Origin: Mauremys mutica
Lineage: Eukaryota > Chordata > Testudines > Geoemydidae
Direction of reading: 5' to 3'
Assembly (NCBI RefSeq): GCF_020497125.1
Contig: NC_059073.1
Location: forward strand, 139,385,012 to 139,449,011
Length of the DNA: 64,000 bases
The position numbers and the translations under genes were made by a program. Shown here piece by piece: positions 23,025 through 34,146 of the stretch. The notes under the pieces are model-generated. The model worked only from the letters and a program-made list of their open reading frames with translations, was not told where the DNA came from and made no database searches. Position 1 is the first letter of the stretch, and every line of letters starts with the position of its first letter.

Positions 23025-24139
23025 AACTGTGCCAACACAATCCATATAAATTCACCTAGCAATTCCTGCATCAAGCCCAACAACCTGTGGTTGAATATCT
23101 TTTCGAAAGATGTACAGTCTTAATTAAAAGCTCCTGCTGATGGAGAATGTACTATGTCCCTCAGTAATCTGTTCTGATGGCAAATTACCCTCACAGTTAA
23201 AAATATGCATCTTATTTTTAGTTTGAACTTTAATGACATTTCCTTCCAGCCACTGGATCTTATCATGAAAAAGGAAAATAATTCTTCTGTGGGTCTTCAG
23301 TGAATCCTTAAGTCAGAGGTTCCATGGACAATGGAAATTCCACTAGAGTATTATTCTGGATATACTAATTTGCTCTGGAGCAACTGAGATATATTACACA
23401 GCTGTTTACAAGCCAGACTAATACAGAGGCAATGGAATGAGGCGGATTTCTTTGTATCTGGCTACACTGTGAAATGATTTTGATTTTCTTATGTTAATTT
23501 ACCTTGCAGCTTGAATTAATGCCTTTGTGTTTCATTAATTCTAGTCTTGCCATTTACAGAGATGGTCTCACATCTAAATTTAGTTTAGGACATTATTAGC
23601 TTTTATTTATTTATTTTTTGTTTAAGTGTTATCCCTCAGGTTAAGAATAATTAGCGCTTAATTTTCAAAGCTTGAAAGGAAAGAATAACCATCATTCGTT
23701 GTTTGAAATAAAACAGCTGATTTAGAAAGCATGGGTGGCTGCCTTAAATAAAGATGTAGCCCCAATTTAAATTTACCTTCACATAAATTAAAATAATACA
23801 ATTCTAGGTGCATTGACAACAGCTGAGGGTCTGTCCTAATGATGTTGATGGGTTTTGGATCAGCCCTTAAAAGCTAGCATGGCAGGGGTTCCTTTGCAGA
23901 AGTGAACTGGACCAATTCACAAGGATTCTCGGATCCCTTTCTGCATAGACAGATTCTTGGCTGGTGTAGGCTGTCATAGCGTTTTGCACAGTTTGCATCA
24001 GCCGAGGATCTGCCCCAGAATATTTAGTGAGCCAGAGGTAGAATGGATGTTATAAAGGATATAGACCCCCTCGTTAGAGTCTTGTTGGGGTCAGAAATCT
24101 TCATATAAACATTTAGCTTGGTCATAGACGTTAGTCTAA

Positions 24140-24265
24140 TTTTAGTTGGGTCTAGTGTGCAGGTGCTGATTGGTGTTGGTGGCCTGTGAGATACAGGAGG
24201 TCAGACCAGATAATCTGGTGGTTCTTTCTGACCTGAATCTCTATGACTGTGACTATGTATCCTAC
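24140..24265 (+). mobile_element. CR1 LINE 3' end
   Basis: The wording 'gtgagatacaggaggtcagac', 'cagataatctggtggttc' and 'tgacctgaatctctatgac' is a CR1 3' end in sense, heavily 5'-truncated. Confidence 0.72.
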
Positions 24266-24587
24266 GTTCCCTTGCTCCTCTTGGATGCTTTGCTGTTATT
24301 CTTTGATGCTATTCCAGTTCTACTTGAGAAATCCCTTGACATTCTCCAAAACCTCCTCTCGTCTTGCTCCTTATCACTGGTATCTGCTTGACCCACTCAG
24401 ACATTTCCTCAGCCTTCTCTGACATAGCTACATTTTGAGATTCACCCTTTGATGTCACAGAAGGTAGGAAAACGCAACCTTTTTTATTAACCCATGAAAG
24501 GTAACTGGGATTTGTACTGTGCAGTCTTCTCTGTGTAGGAAACAGCCCTCTTAATAGTTAACACATTTCTCAGTTACATCAGCTATT

Positions 24588-24845
24588 ATTATTTGTATTA
24601 CTCAAACACCTACAGGCCTTCCACTGAGATCAGAACCCTATTGTGCCAGGTGCTGTACAAACACATAGTATGATACAGTCTCTGCCCTGAGCACCTTACA
24701 GTCTAACAAGACAAGATGGATGCAGGATGGGAGGGTAAACAGAGAGGTGAAACAATTTGCCCAAGTTCTTGCAGCAGGTCAGTGTCAGGAATAAACCCCA
24801 GATCTCCTGAGTCCCAGTCTAGTGCTCTACTCACTGGACCATCTT
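24588..24845 (-). mobile_element. MIR-type SINE
   Basis: Antisense MIR-like repeat: 'ccctattgtgccaggtgctg', 'taca' plus 'aacacatagtatgatacag', 'caatttgcccaagttcttgc' and 'ccagatctcctgagtccc'. Confidence 0.75.
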
Positions 24846-24849
24846 GTCT

Positions 24850-25295
24850 CATCAGCACAGAGCAACTATAACTCCATTGAATTTATTGCCCCACAGGGCA
24901 CTGAAGTGGTGGAACAAAAGGGAATTTGGCTGGATATTCTTACGAGTGTCATGAAACAAGATGCATACGTGAGGAACAATAGTTGATAATGGGCTCATCA
25001 GTCCAGCAGACAAACATATAACACAATCCAAGGGCTGGAAGCTGAAGTTAGACCAATTCAGCTTTGGAAGAAGGTGTAATTTTTTTAACAATGAGAAGAA
25101 CTAAGCACCGGAACAATTTACCAAGGCTTGTGGCAGATTCTCCAGCACTGGCCATTTTAAAATCAAGATTGGATATTTTCTAAAAGATATGCTCAGTCTA
25201 GGGAGTATCTGGGGGATGTGTCAGGGCCTGTGTGATACAGGAGGTCAGACTGGATGATCACAGTGGTCCCTTCTGGCCTAGGACTCTATGAGCAG
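24850..25295 (+). mobile_element. CR1 LINE 3' region
   Basis: Sense CR1: 'ggaacaatttaccaaggcttg', 'attctccagcactggcc', 'aaaatcaagattggatatttt', then 'tgtgatacaggaggtcagac', 'tggatgatcacagtggtccc' and 'ggactctatgag'. The minus-strand frame at 24852-25091 is its antisense shadow. Confidence 0.78.
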
Positions 25296-25299
25296 TAGG

Positions 25300-25713
25300 T
25301 GTTCTGAGCAGAGATGCACTGTTTTTCTGGCTATCTCTTTACTCAGCTGGACGGTCATGGCATCATCATGGCAGGCAATGGTTTTTATATTCTTCTTGCT
25401 CTCAATACAATACCCACTGCTGCACATGCTGCTTGCTTGAATGGGCTTCTTATTGTTATGTCTAATGAAAGGAAGCTCCGTTATCTTAGCAACCTGCCTC
25501 CCCGGCTTTATCTAGGTAGAAACAAAGATGCTTCCCCGTGGATAACAGTGAGGCAATGAGGGGAGAATCTTGTGAGTTATTCGAGTGCCTGTGTGTTTTG
25601 TAGATGAAGGGAAAAATGATGGGAGTGAACAAAGGTTTAGAGAGAGCAATGCGGGAGGCCACAAGTATCTTGGCTGCTGATTAGCTCAGTTGTGCAGGTG
25701 GATAGCAAACTCA
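25300..25713. other. Intergenic DNA, no gene seen
   Basis: Unassigned sequence between a CR1 end and an H1 MITE. The 81-codon frame at 25314-25559 has no recognised domain. Confidence 0.45.
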
Positions 25714-25721
25714 CTGGGAGT

Positions 25722-25982
25722 CAGGGGTGGCTCCAGGCACCAGCACGCCAAGCGCGTGCTTGGGACGGCAAGCCACTGGGGGTGCTCTGCTGGTCGCCGT
25801 GAGGGCGGCAGGCAGGCTGCCTTCGGCGGCTTGCCTGCGGAGGGTCCGCTGGTCCCACGGCTTCAACGGACCTCTCACAGGCTGCCGCCGAATCTGTGGG
25901 ACCGGGGACCTCCCGCAGGCAAGCCACCGAAGGCAGCCTGCCTGCTGTGCTTGGGGCGGCAAAATATCTAGAGCCGCCCCTG
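25722..25982 (-). mobile_element. GC-rich palindromic hAT-type MITE, family H1
   Basis: The ends are CAGGGGTGGCTCC and AGAGCCGCCCCTG. The flanks ctgggagt (25714-25721) and ccgggagt (25983-25990) match at 7 of 8. The 261-bp body has gcgtgcttggga and gcttggggcggc near its two ends and palindromic blocks between. The many overlapping frames here are not genes. Confidence 0.88.
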
Positions 25983-25990
25983 CCGGGAGT

Positions 25991-27348
25991 GACACTGAAA
26001 CAGCATCGCCATTCAGTAACATCTGCATTATAGTGTAAGGACTGGTGTAAATTGGCATAGCTTAAAGTCAGTAGAGATCTGCTGATTTAGAGCAGCTAAG
26101 GATCTGGCCCTGGAATCTAGCTGGCTGACTTGTACTCTTAGGTAATTAGAAAACATAGCTGAAGGACTTTCAGAGCATCAAGAATGGAAGGTTTCAGTGG
26201 TAGAAGCGACCCTCTAGTGGTGAACTAAACAAACGTCCCTCAGGCAGCCTCTGGGCATTCGTTAGCACTGAGATTATAATTGGATAATGCGATCAGTTCT
26301 TGGTAAAAGTTTCTAATACCCTTTAATTGTCGTGGGATGTCTCATAAATAGAGTAGAGCAGAACGGCACTGTTTGCATTTAGAGAGGGTGCAGTGCCCCT
26401 TCAATGAGTGGACACTGTCGCAATTATCGCCACTGATTCTTGGTATTGGCAACTGGAAAATAGACACCCCTCCCCATCAATTTTAGAGCCTCAGCCAGTC
26501 AGCTGCCCTTAACCCAGAGCAGATTTTGATTCTGGCAGTAAAGTGTGCGGATACAATTTGCCTATGCAAATCATGAGTCATTCTACTGATGTCACTAGAA
26601 CGACCCAGTAGTGTAAAGCTGGTGTGAGCAGACTCAGGCTCAATTTCTTCTTCTTTCTCAACTTTTGTTCGGATCACCTCTGACCGGGGCTTGAACTGGG
26701 CAGGTCTGTGTCTCTCTTTCGCCCTCCTGCCTTCATCCTGTTACTTTTTCCTTCCTGCTTCATGCTTTTGTGCACTTCCTCTGCTTCTGCACCTAGCTAG
26801 GTAACCCTGAGTTGTGTTTTTATACACAGTGTCAGGCGTAACAAAGTGTTTGTCCCTGATAACATGCCTGCATCCCCTTCCATGATCCCTTCACAGCATC
26901 AGAAAGGAGCACCAGGACTGGGAATGTGATTGTTATGCGTCCCCTGGAACCCATTATAATACTCCCAGATCCATATGTAAATACAGCTTGTGATGAGCTT
27001 TGTAGCCCAGCATTCCCCAGTCAAGCCAGTAGGCAGTGCAGGCATGCGATAAATGAAACAACAATCAAAGCATGCCTTATAATTTAATTTAACTGCCTCC
27101 TTTGGCGTATGTGTCATGCATTAAGGATTAGACAACTGAACTCCCAAATACTCTGTAGATTGTAGCAAAATAGTGGAAAGCATAAAACCCTCTAAAAATG
27201 TCATGATAATAAACACGTGGAAGCCACTTTTCTTTTGGCAAAGGTGAAGGCAATTTATGGCTCTGCGCGTAGTGTTCACAAATAATTATGTGTTCCTTTT
27301 GCTTTCCATTGGCACGTTTTGGCTTTTCATAGTTTTGCCATACAGATC
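25991..27348. other. Intergenic DNA, no gene seen
   Basis: An old repeat trace (actggtgtaaattggcatagc and aaggatctggccctgg) lies at 26040-26117. The rest is unassigned. Confidence 0.45.
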
Positions 27349-27350
27349 TA

Positions 27351-27468
27351 GGGTGACCAGTTGTCCCGATTTTATAGGGACAGTCCCAATTTTTGGGTCT
27401 TTCTCTTATATAGGCTCCTATTACCCCCCACCCCCGTCCCGATTTTTCACACTTGCTGTCAGGTCACC
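27351..27468. mobile_element. 118-bp mariner-type MITE
   Basis: The ends GGGTGACCAG and CAGGTCACC are inverted and flanked by TA on each side (27349-27350 and 27469-27470). The interior, 'tgtcccgattttatagggac' and 'cccccgtcccgatttttcac', is itself partly inverted. TA duplication suggests the Tc1/mariner superfamily. Confidence 0.7.
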
Positions 27469-27470
27469 TA

Positions 27471-28134
27471 TAGTGGGGCGGCTCTCCCACGCCAGCAAAA
27501 AAAGGGTTAAAGTCAGTCCTGGGAGAAGGTTATGGCTAAGAGCCACTAAACTGGGCTGACTGGGGAAGCAACTGCAGCTGGGCCACGCCCCAATCAGGCC
27601 ACAGCTGGCCTGTATAAAAAGGCTGTGGGCCAGAGGCCCAAGAGACGGCTCTCTCTCTCCAGGCTGGGAGAGAGCAGGGCCTGGCTGCCCGCAGAAAGGG
27701 TGCTGGGCGTGAAGCAGGACTGGGGAGAGCCAGAAGAGCAGGGGAGCTCCGGGCTGCAGGGCCTGGTCCAAGGCCCACAGAGGTACTGGGCGGCAGGGGA
27801 AGGCAGCAGGTCCGAAGCCCCTTGCCTGGGAAGTGTGGCTTTTACACTGCAGTCTGCCCCAGGGAGCGGGGGCTTGGTGATGACTGGCAGTAGGCCAGAC
27901 TGAGGCAAGGTGGGGATTAGAGGGTTGGGGGGTTCCCAGAGAAGGGAGACCCATAGAGATGGGTGGGGGTATTGCCAGGGGGCAGCCCCCAGGTAAAGGG
28001 GCACCGGGTCCAGGAGGGACACGGGGGCCCGCGGCAGCAGGACACCAGCCTGCAGAGGGTGTGCTGAGGGCTGGAGAGCTAATTTCCTGAGATGACCAGC
28101 AGGAGGCGCCACAGGGGTGAGTCCTGCACCTTTA
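27471..28134 (+). mobile_element. LTR-like element with CCAAT and TATA boxes
   Basis: This GC-rich segment has ccaatcagg near 27589 and TATAAAAA at 27613-27620, then a leader-like stretch ending near gagtcctgcacctttacatca. Its plan resembles 4731-5417. A cctata word occurs on both sides (near 27464 and 28140) but is not placed cleanly enough to call a duplication. The 172-177-residue proline-rich minus-strand frames within it have no recognisable domain and I reject them as genes. Confidence 0.5.
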
Positions 28135-28902
28135 CATCACCCTATACAGATAATACGTTCACAAGTAACTATTAAAGTTGCAGCTCTGAGCTGCTCTGCC
28201 TTGGAGTAATTTATAAAATCTGTGTTGGCTAGAACTGTTTCTCAGTTACCCTTGTAAAAAATTTCTTATCAGTCTGGCTGTTCACTGAATTTTCCTGCAG
28301 AACCTAGCGGGACGTGAGATACATTGATCAAAAAAATTCATCATGTGGAGATGACAAAATGGAAACCAACAAGTCAGATGGATCTCCAAAAAGGGAGCAG
28401 TTCATTTAGTGCAACTGTCCAGAGAATGATTTTCCTTAACATAAATGGTGGCAAGGGAGGTTTAGTAAGCAGAGGTTTTATTTTGTTCCCTCGTTGCATT
28501 TCCCGCTATTGGCGGTAACACAAATAACTTGATATTCTTGCAGTTTCCAATTAACAGCTCTTAAATCCGTGTTGTGGAAAGGCACAACAACAGAAATACA
28601 CAAAGTCTGGAACATAACTGCAACCCACACAATTTAGCCGATTACACTCCATCATATAATAGTTCCTGAGCTAGTCATTAAAAAAAGTGGGCTTAGGAAA
28701 TCCTTCTCCTGGGTAGATGGTGTGATTATGCTATGACATGACTATAAACGAGGATTACTGGAAAAAGGGGATCAGGTTTCAGAAGGGATCTAGATCAGTG
28801 AAAGACCAGGAGCTCAAGAATGCAAGAAACCAATGCAAACAGGAGAACTCAGTGTAACCCTGACCTGTTTCTTACAGCTCAGCTTAACTGCTGCATCTCT
28901 TA

Positions 28903-29152
28903 GGCCTGGTCTACACTGGGCGGGTGTCGATGTAAGATACGCAACTTCAGCTACGGGAATATCGTAGCTGAAGTCGAAGTATCTTATTCCGACTTACCTC
29001 CCATCCTCTCCGCATGGGATCGATGTCCGCGGCTCCCCGTGTCGACTCCGCTACCGCCGTTCACTCCGGTGGAGTTCCAGAGTCGACGGGAGCGCGTTCG
29101 GGGATCGATATATCGCGTCTAGATACGGCAGGTAGTCTGGACGTACCCTCAG
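28903..29152 (+). mobile_element. 'gtctacact' MITE with tcgatatatcgcg interior
   Basis: It begins taggcctggtctacactggg and ends gtctggacgtaccctcag. The interior has a hairpin acttcagctacgggaatatcg followed by tagctgaagtcgaagt, and tcgatatatcgcgtctag. The 'gcaacttcagctacg' module also occurs in 33232-33512 and 34147-34446. Confidence 0.65.
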
Positions 29153-30089
29153 TGTGTGACTAAAAAGCGGGCATCTGCAAATCCCATGTTAGCTCCTGTG
29201 TTTTCACTTGGAGACTCTCGTGCTTGAGGGCAAACAAAAAGCAGGTTGCTCCTTGAAACACAGTTATGAACAAGAGACTTTGAGGCCCTTGAAAGCCCTG
29301 CTTATCTCCTCTCTGTGGATCAGCCCCTTCAGCAGTAGCACCCGTAGGAAAGGGCAGGATCTGTTCACTGAAATCATCCCCACCTTGTCCCATTGGGGGA
29401 CCGGGCAGATTTAGCCCCTAATAATCCTTGTGTGCCCCTGGGTGGGGCCCACTCCAAACTTCTAGCTCTATCCAGGGGGGTGTCATGCGGGAAAAAAATA
29501 ATGCAGCCTGACACCTCTTTTCCAGGTAACCCCCATGCAACTGGAAAGGAGATAATTCACCCTCCCCACCTACCAAGCCTACATCCTGACCTCTGGGTAG
29601 GTCTCAGACCTACAGAGAAGACTGTGAGTTCAGGTAGGAGGGTCATTGCTGTGCTGGTGACTTGGTCACCTGTTCTAGTAGATTAAAGAGTTGCACGAGT
29701 GATACCATCCGTATGCCAATATTTAAGATCCTCTTGACCACATTCTGGCCTCACTCTGTATATTTGGTTCTGAGCTAGACTGATGAATAATCTTAATTTA
29801 GGTCCAAAGTCAATACCAGATCCATTGTCATTTGCAAATGCACTGGTTTAAATCCCTTCATTCTAACCTCTCCTGGGGAGGCCATAAAGCAGTGTTGAAA
29901 TCGCTTGTGATTTTTATCACACGTCTCACCATATTTGGTGTTTGCATTAAAGCCCCAGTTTCTGGTGTCACATTATTTTGTGAGAATCTCAGCTTTCATT
30001 TTAAAAGTGGAAAATAAGTTTTAAGCTCTCATGGTTGCAGAGAAAATGTTGAACCATTTATATCTAAGGTATTTATCAGGCCTCCATCA

Positions 30090-30305
30090 CTGTAGTAACA
30101 GAGCCCCTTGCAATCTTCACTATATTTATCTTTTAAAACCCATGAGGTAGGGAAATCCTAGCATCCCATTTTATAGATGGGGAACTAAGGCACAGAGAGG
30201 CTAAGTGACATGCTCGAGGTCACATAGAAAGTCTGTGGCAGACTAGAGACTTGAACCCAGATTGTCAAACCTCCCAAACTACTAGACCATCTTTCTGCTC
30301 TACAG
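30090..30305 (-). mobile_element. MIR-type SINE
   Basis: Antisense MIR core: 'cattttatagatggggaac', 'aggcacagagaggctaagtg', 'ctcgaggtcacatagaaag' and 'acttgaacccagattgtc'. Confidence 0.8.
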
Positions 30306-30381
30306 GCTACCTAATGGCTCAAAAACCTGGAGCCATTCCAACATTTATTATTTAAAAAAACCAACAATTTCATGATTTTTA

Positions 30382-30680
30382 CATAAGAATGGCCCTACTG
30401 GGTCAGACCAAAGGTCCATCTAGCCTAGTATCCTGTCTACCAACAGTGGCAGTGCCAGGTGCCACAGAGGGAATGAACAGAACAGGTAATCACCAAGTGA
30501 TCCATCCCCTGTCACCCATTCCCCGCTTCTGGCAAACAGAGGCTAGGGACACCATCCCTACCCATCCTGGCTAATAGCCATTGATGGACCTATCCTCCGT
30601 GAATTTATCTAGTTGTTTTTTGAATCCTGTTATGGTCTTGGCCTTCACAACATCCTCCAGCAAGTTTTTGAGGCCTGGCT
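30382..30680 (-). mobile_element. CR1 LINE 3' region
   Basis: The plus strand reads 'ataagaatggccctactggg', 'ggtccatctagcctagtat', 'gccattgatggacctatcc' and 'ggccttcacaacatcctcc'. It parallels the copy at 11940-12240. Confidence 0.78.
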
Positions 30681-31412
30681 AATGACGTTTCAATGCCTGG
30701 GATCAGTAATCCTGCCAGTGAAGAATGGTATGTATTTTGATCGTCTTACCCTTTTCGTGTGTTCAGGAAAAAAATAAAAATTCCTGTTTTAAAATAAGAA
30801 TTGCTGGAGATATTTTTCTCGCCCCTCCCCCCCAACTCCGGATATAGTACCATCCGTTTAAAACGTTACAATTCTCTAGGGAAACTCAGAACATTCCTGA
30901 AACTGGAGTAAGGTTTTCGAATCCCTGAAATGGAGTTCAGATCACTGAGGCTCTCTGAAAGATAAATCATGGGAGCTGGCAGCATGTGGAAGATTTGGTT
31001 TAAGAGGCACAGGGCCAATAAACATTGATACTGTTACTTGGGTCACTGATAAATAATCAAACATTTAATCACAAATGTGTTTGCTGTGACTCCAATATGA
31101 GAATATAAGAACATCACTTTGGGGGCAGATAATGTTAATCAAATGTAACTATTCTTCAGTGTTGGCATTCACTTATGTACTGCTGCCATACATCAGCTAT
31201 AATGGGAAAAAATAATTGGTGAAGAAAACTGTCCCAGCTGTTGAGTTTTATGTAAACACAAAACCACATGATGTAAAAGGAAATTGAGTGTGTTAGATTT
31301 AAAAACAAATAAACCATCATCTTCACTGTCAAAACATTAGGACAGATCCTCCTTAACTCGTGTAAAAGGGCAGGCCTCCACTGAAGTAAATGGAGTTGAA
31401 CTAGAGTAAATG

Positions 31413-31858
31413 GTGGACTCTCTGTAACTTGAAGTCTTTAAATCAAAATTTGAGGACTCGAGGAACTCAGGCAGAAGTTATGGGCCTACTGCAGAAGAAG
31501 GTGGGTGGGTGAGGTTCTGAGGCCAGTGATGTGCAGGAGGCCAGACTAGCTGATCATAGAATATCAGGGTTGGAAGGGACCTCAGGAGGTATTTAGTCCA
31601 ACCCCCTGCTCAAAGCAGGACCAATCCCCAACTAAATCATCCCAGCCAGGGCTTTGTCAAGCCTGACCTTAAAAACCTCTAAGGAAGGAGATTCCATCAC
31701 CTCCCTAGGTAACCCATTCCAGTGCTTCACCACCCTCCTAGTGAAAAAGTTTTTCCTAATGTCTAACCTAAACCTCCCCCACTGCAACTTGAGACCATTC
31801 CTCCTTGATCATGATCATGATGGTTCCTTCTGGCCTTAAAGTCCATGAGTCTATGACT
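31413..31858 (+). mobile_element. CR1 LINE 3' end, split by another CR1
   Basis: The outer sense CR1 occupies 31413-31557 (ending ggaggccagactagctgatc) and 31813-31858 (gatggttccttctggcc, ccatgagtctatga). The two halves join into a normal CR1 3' end once the inner copy is removed. Confidence 0.75.
31555..31811 (-). mobile_element. CR1 LINE 3' end inserted in another CR1
   Basis: Antisense CR1 with 'atcagggttggaagggacc', 'ccccctgctcaaagcagg', 'agccagggctttgtcaagcc' and 'cctaaacctcccccactgc'. The word tgatcat flanks it (31551-31557; 31806-31812, repeated at 31812-31818), consistent with a short target duplication. Confidence 0.85.
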
Positions 31859-32299
31859 TATGCTGATTTGCATGAGCTAAGGATCTGGCCCAGTGTGATT
31901 AAAGATCCATTCTATTTAGAAATTATTTTGCTGATATCTCCATTTGCATTTCACTTTTCTATATCATTATTTCCAGGAAGATTAAAATGAAAATAAGATC
32001 TGTGTCAGTTCAGAGTTCATTGGCATTGCACGCTATTTGCTAGAGGCATAAAAACCTGCTAGTGCCACTTCTTTCAAGGGCAGTTATATATTTGCAGTTG
32101 TGTCCCCTTGGGCATTGATCCCATCAGCTAAGCAGAGGTTGGGCCTTCATTTGGGTGAATGGCCTCCAAAGGTCACCTAGACGCTTCTCTAGAAGTTGTG
32201 TTGATGGCTCAGTCAGTGGCATAATTCTCTCTGAATTTGCACCCAACTGATCACAAGGCATGATGATAGGTGCTGTGCTTCTGAAGGTGCAGTGTTTTG

Positions 32300-32405
32300 G
32301 CAAAAATCTTGTGGCTAAGGCACTACATTGGGACTCAGAAAACCTGGCTTTAATTCCTGGCTCTGCCACAGACTTTCTCTGTGACCTTGGGCAAGTCACT
32401 TAGGG
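32300..32405 (+). mobile_element. MIR-type SINE, 5' part
   Basis: A tRNA-like head (tggctaaggcactacattgg) is followed by 'ttcctggctctgccacagac' and 'tgaccttgggcaagtcactt'. The 3' part is missing. Confidence 0.78.
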
Positions 32406-33231
32406 GCTGTATGCTCAAAAAATGTTAAGTGTTAGGATGCTCAGCATCATACTGCCTCTCTTTTAGGTTCCTGGAAAAATCACTGCAATTCTCAAAGCTT
32501 GTGTTGGGTGTGTAAACTCCTACACAATAAATGGGGAGAGAGAGGCCCCTTAGACTGTGATTCACAAAAGCCATCACACTAGCCAATGGAAGATGCAGTG
32601 TGTGCTAAGCCCCACCCTTCTCCCCTCTCACAGAGAGAGGCATCTCAGTGTGGGCTGCAAGGAGTTTCCTAACTCTGTTTGCAGTTCTGAGGCTGGGAAC
32701 CTTCTTTAGAGCTTAGGTGCTTATGCTGTTTTAGCACAAAGCTACCAAAGGAGAAGGAGAAGGTAGCAACCTTTCCTCACATGAGAAGCCTGAGTGGAGT
32801 TAATGGGATTACTTGTGTGACTGAGGGCTGATGGGGGTAAGGAATGCAGCTTCACCATATATTTTTTAATTGGGTTATGGAGAAAGAGGGTCAACTCCTT
32901 CATTTTTGTGCATGTGTTCTGCCAAAAACATGTCAGGAGGAAAAAGCAAAAGAAAAACACCAGGAAAGCTTCCAGGAAGCAGGAAACACGCCAGGCACTT
33001 TGCTGTCTAGAAACTTGAACAGAACATTTCAACTTAAGGACCAAGTTGGAATGTGAAAACTATGTGCTCTGGTGTGGGAGTGCTGAGCGATAACTGTTTT
33101 TTCAGACTGCTGCTTCTTCACAGTGTATGGGCCTGATCCTCAGCTAGGGCAAATCACTGTAGCTCTATTGACTTCAACATGCCAATTCATACCAGCTGAG
33201 GATCTCCCCCCACATTTGTAATGTCTCTTAG

Positions 33232-33512
33232 GGCTTGTCTACATGACCGGCCGGATCGATGGGCAGCGATCGATCCAGCGGGGGTCAATTTATCATGTCT
33301 AGTATAGAGGCGATAAATTGACCGCCGATCGCTCTAGTGTCGACTCCGGTACTTCACCTCAACGAGAAGTGCGAGGGGAATCTCCCGTCGACACACCACA
33401 GTGAAGTCACCGCGGTCAGTAGATCTAAGTACGTCGACTTCAGCTACGTTATTCACATAGCTGAAGTTGCGTAACTTAGATTGATCCCCTCCGTAGCGTA
33501 GACCAGCTCTGA
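33232..33512 (-). mobile_element. 'gtctac'-ended hairpin MITE
   Basis: It begins agggcttgtctacatgacc and ends cgtagaccagctct, which are inverted around GTCTAC. It contains cgatcgatcc, 'gataaattgaccgccgatcg' and the hairpin module 'cttcagctacgttattcaca' plus 'tagctgaagttgcgtaac'. Confidence 0.68.
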
Positions 33513-33714
33513 TTCACTGTATGTCCAACATCTAGTGCAATGGGGCCATGATCTCAATTGGAGGCTTTTAAAATGCTACTGCAACATAAACAAACCACAA
33601 TAATTAATAAACTTTCAAGGTGAATTTTATGCTGGTGAAAACTGATGGACTCGGAGCACTGGGGTGTGGGCACAGAGCAGGAATGACACAGGAAAAGGGA
33701 TAGCAAGCTTCCCA

Positions 33715-33947
33715 CCTTCTTGTCAATTTTGAGAATGGGCCACATCTACATGATTGAATTGGCCTTGTTAGCACTGTCCCCCCACTTAGTAAGGCAACTC
33801 TCATCTTTTCATGTGCTGTATATTTATACCTGCCTACTGTATTTTCCACTCCATTCATCTGATGAAGTGGGTTATAGCCCACGAAAGCTTATGCCCAAAT
33901 AAATTTGTTAGTCTCTAAGGTTCCACAAGGATTCCTTGTTGTTTTTT
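33715..33947 (+). mobile_element. Penelope-like element fragment with hammerhead-like core
   Basis: The wording 'gaattggccttgttagcac', 'tcatgtgctgtatatttatac', 'cactccattcatctgatgaag' and 'cccaaataaatttgttagtc' then 'tctctaaggttccacaagg' marks a common reptile Penelope-like 3' unit. It carries CTGATGA (33859-33865), stem II gtggg/cccac (33867-33871 with 33878-33882) and GAAA (33883-33886), the hammerhead core layout. After GAAA the short stem III GC...GC is followed by C, so the usual A15.1-U16.1 pair is absent. Confidence 0.7.
33859..33886 (+). ncRNA. Hammerhead-ribozyme-like core
   Basis: The order CUGAUGA, five-pair stem II with 6-nt loop, then GAAA is the conserved hammerhead core. Penelope-like elements are known to carry these motifs with very short stem III. 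Stem I partners are not obvious, and position 16.1 is C here, so self-cleavage of this copy is doubtful. Confidence 0.5.
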
Positions 33948-34146
33948 TAAATCCTGACCTTGGTTTGAACATCAAAGGGATTTTTGGCATTAACTTCACT
34001 CAGACTGGTATTTTACCATTAGAAGGAATAGCTGTAAACTGAGGGGGTGATTCAGTCTCCAATCTCAGTGGCCTTGAATGACTTTAGGTAACTTCTGAAC
34101 TCATGGGCCAGATTCTAATACATTTACTCACTGCATAGTCTCCTAC

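Larger units (their letters stand above)
22457..23300 (-). mobile_element. CR1 LINE 3' region, split by two nested elements
   Basis: The CR1 3' end (aattcatagattttaaagc, agaagggatctttatgatg) occupies 22457-22500. Its continuation (23025-23300) has 'tcctgcatcaagcccaac', 'gcaaattaccctcacagtt' and 'ccagccactggatcttatc'. About 520 bp of unrelated repeat sequence lies between. Confidence 0.7.

Noticed and set aside
27421..28112. Minus-strand frames of 172-177 residues, proline- and serine-rich
   Set aside because: They are antisense to a GC-rich LTR-like element with CCAAT and TATA boxes, have no recognisable domain and cross a MITE boundary.
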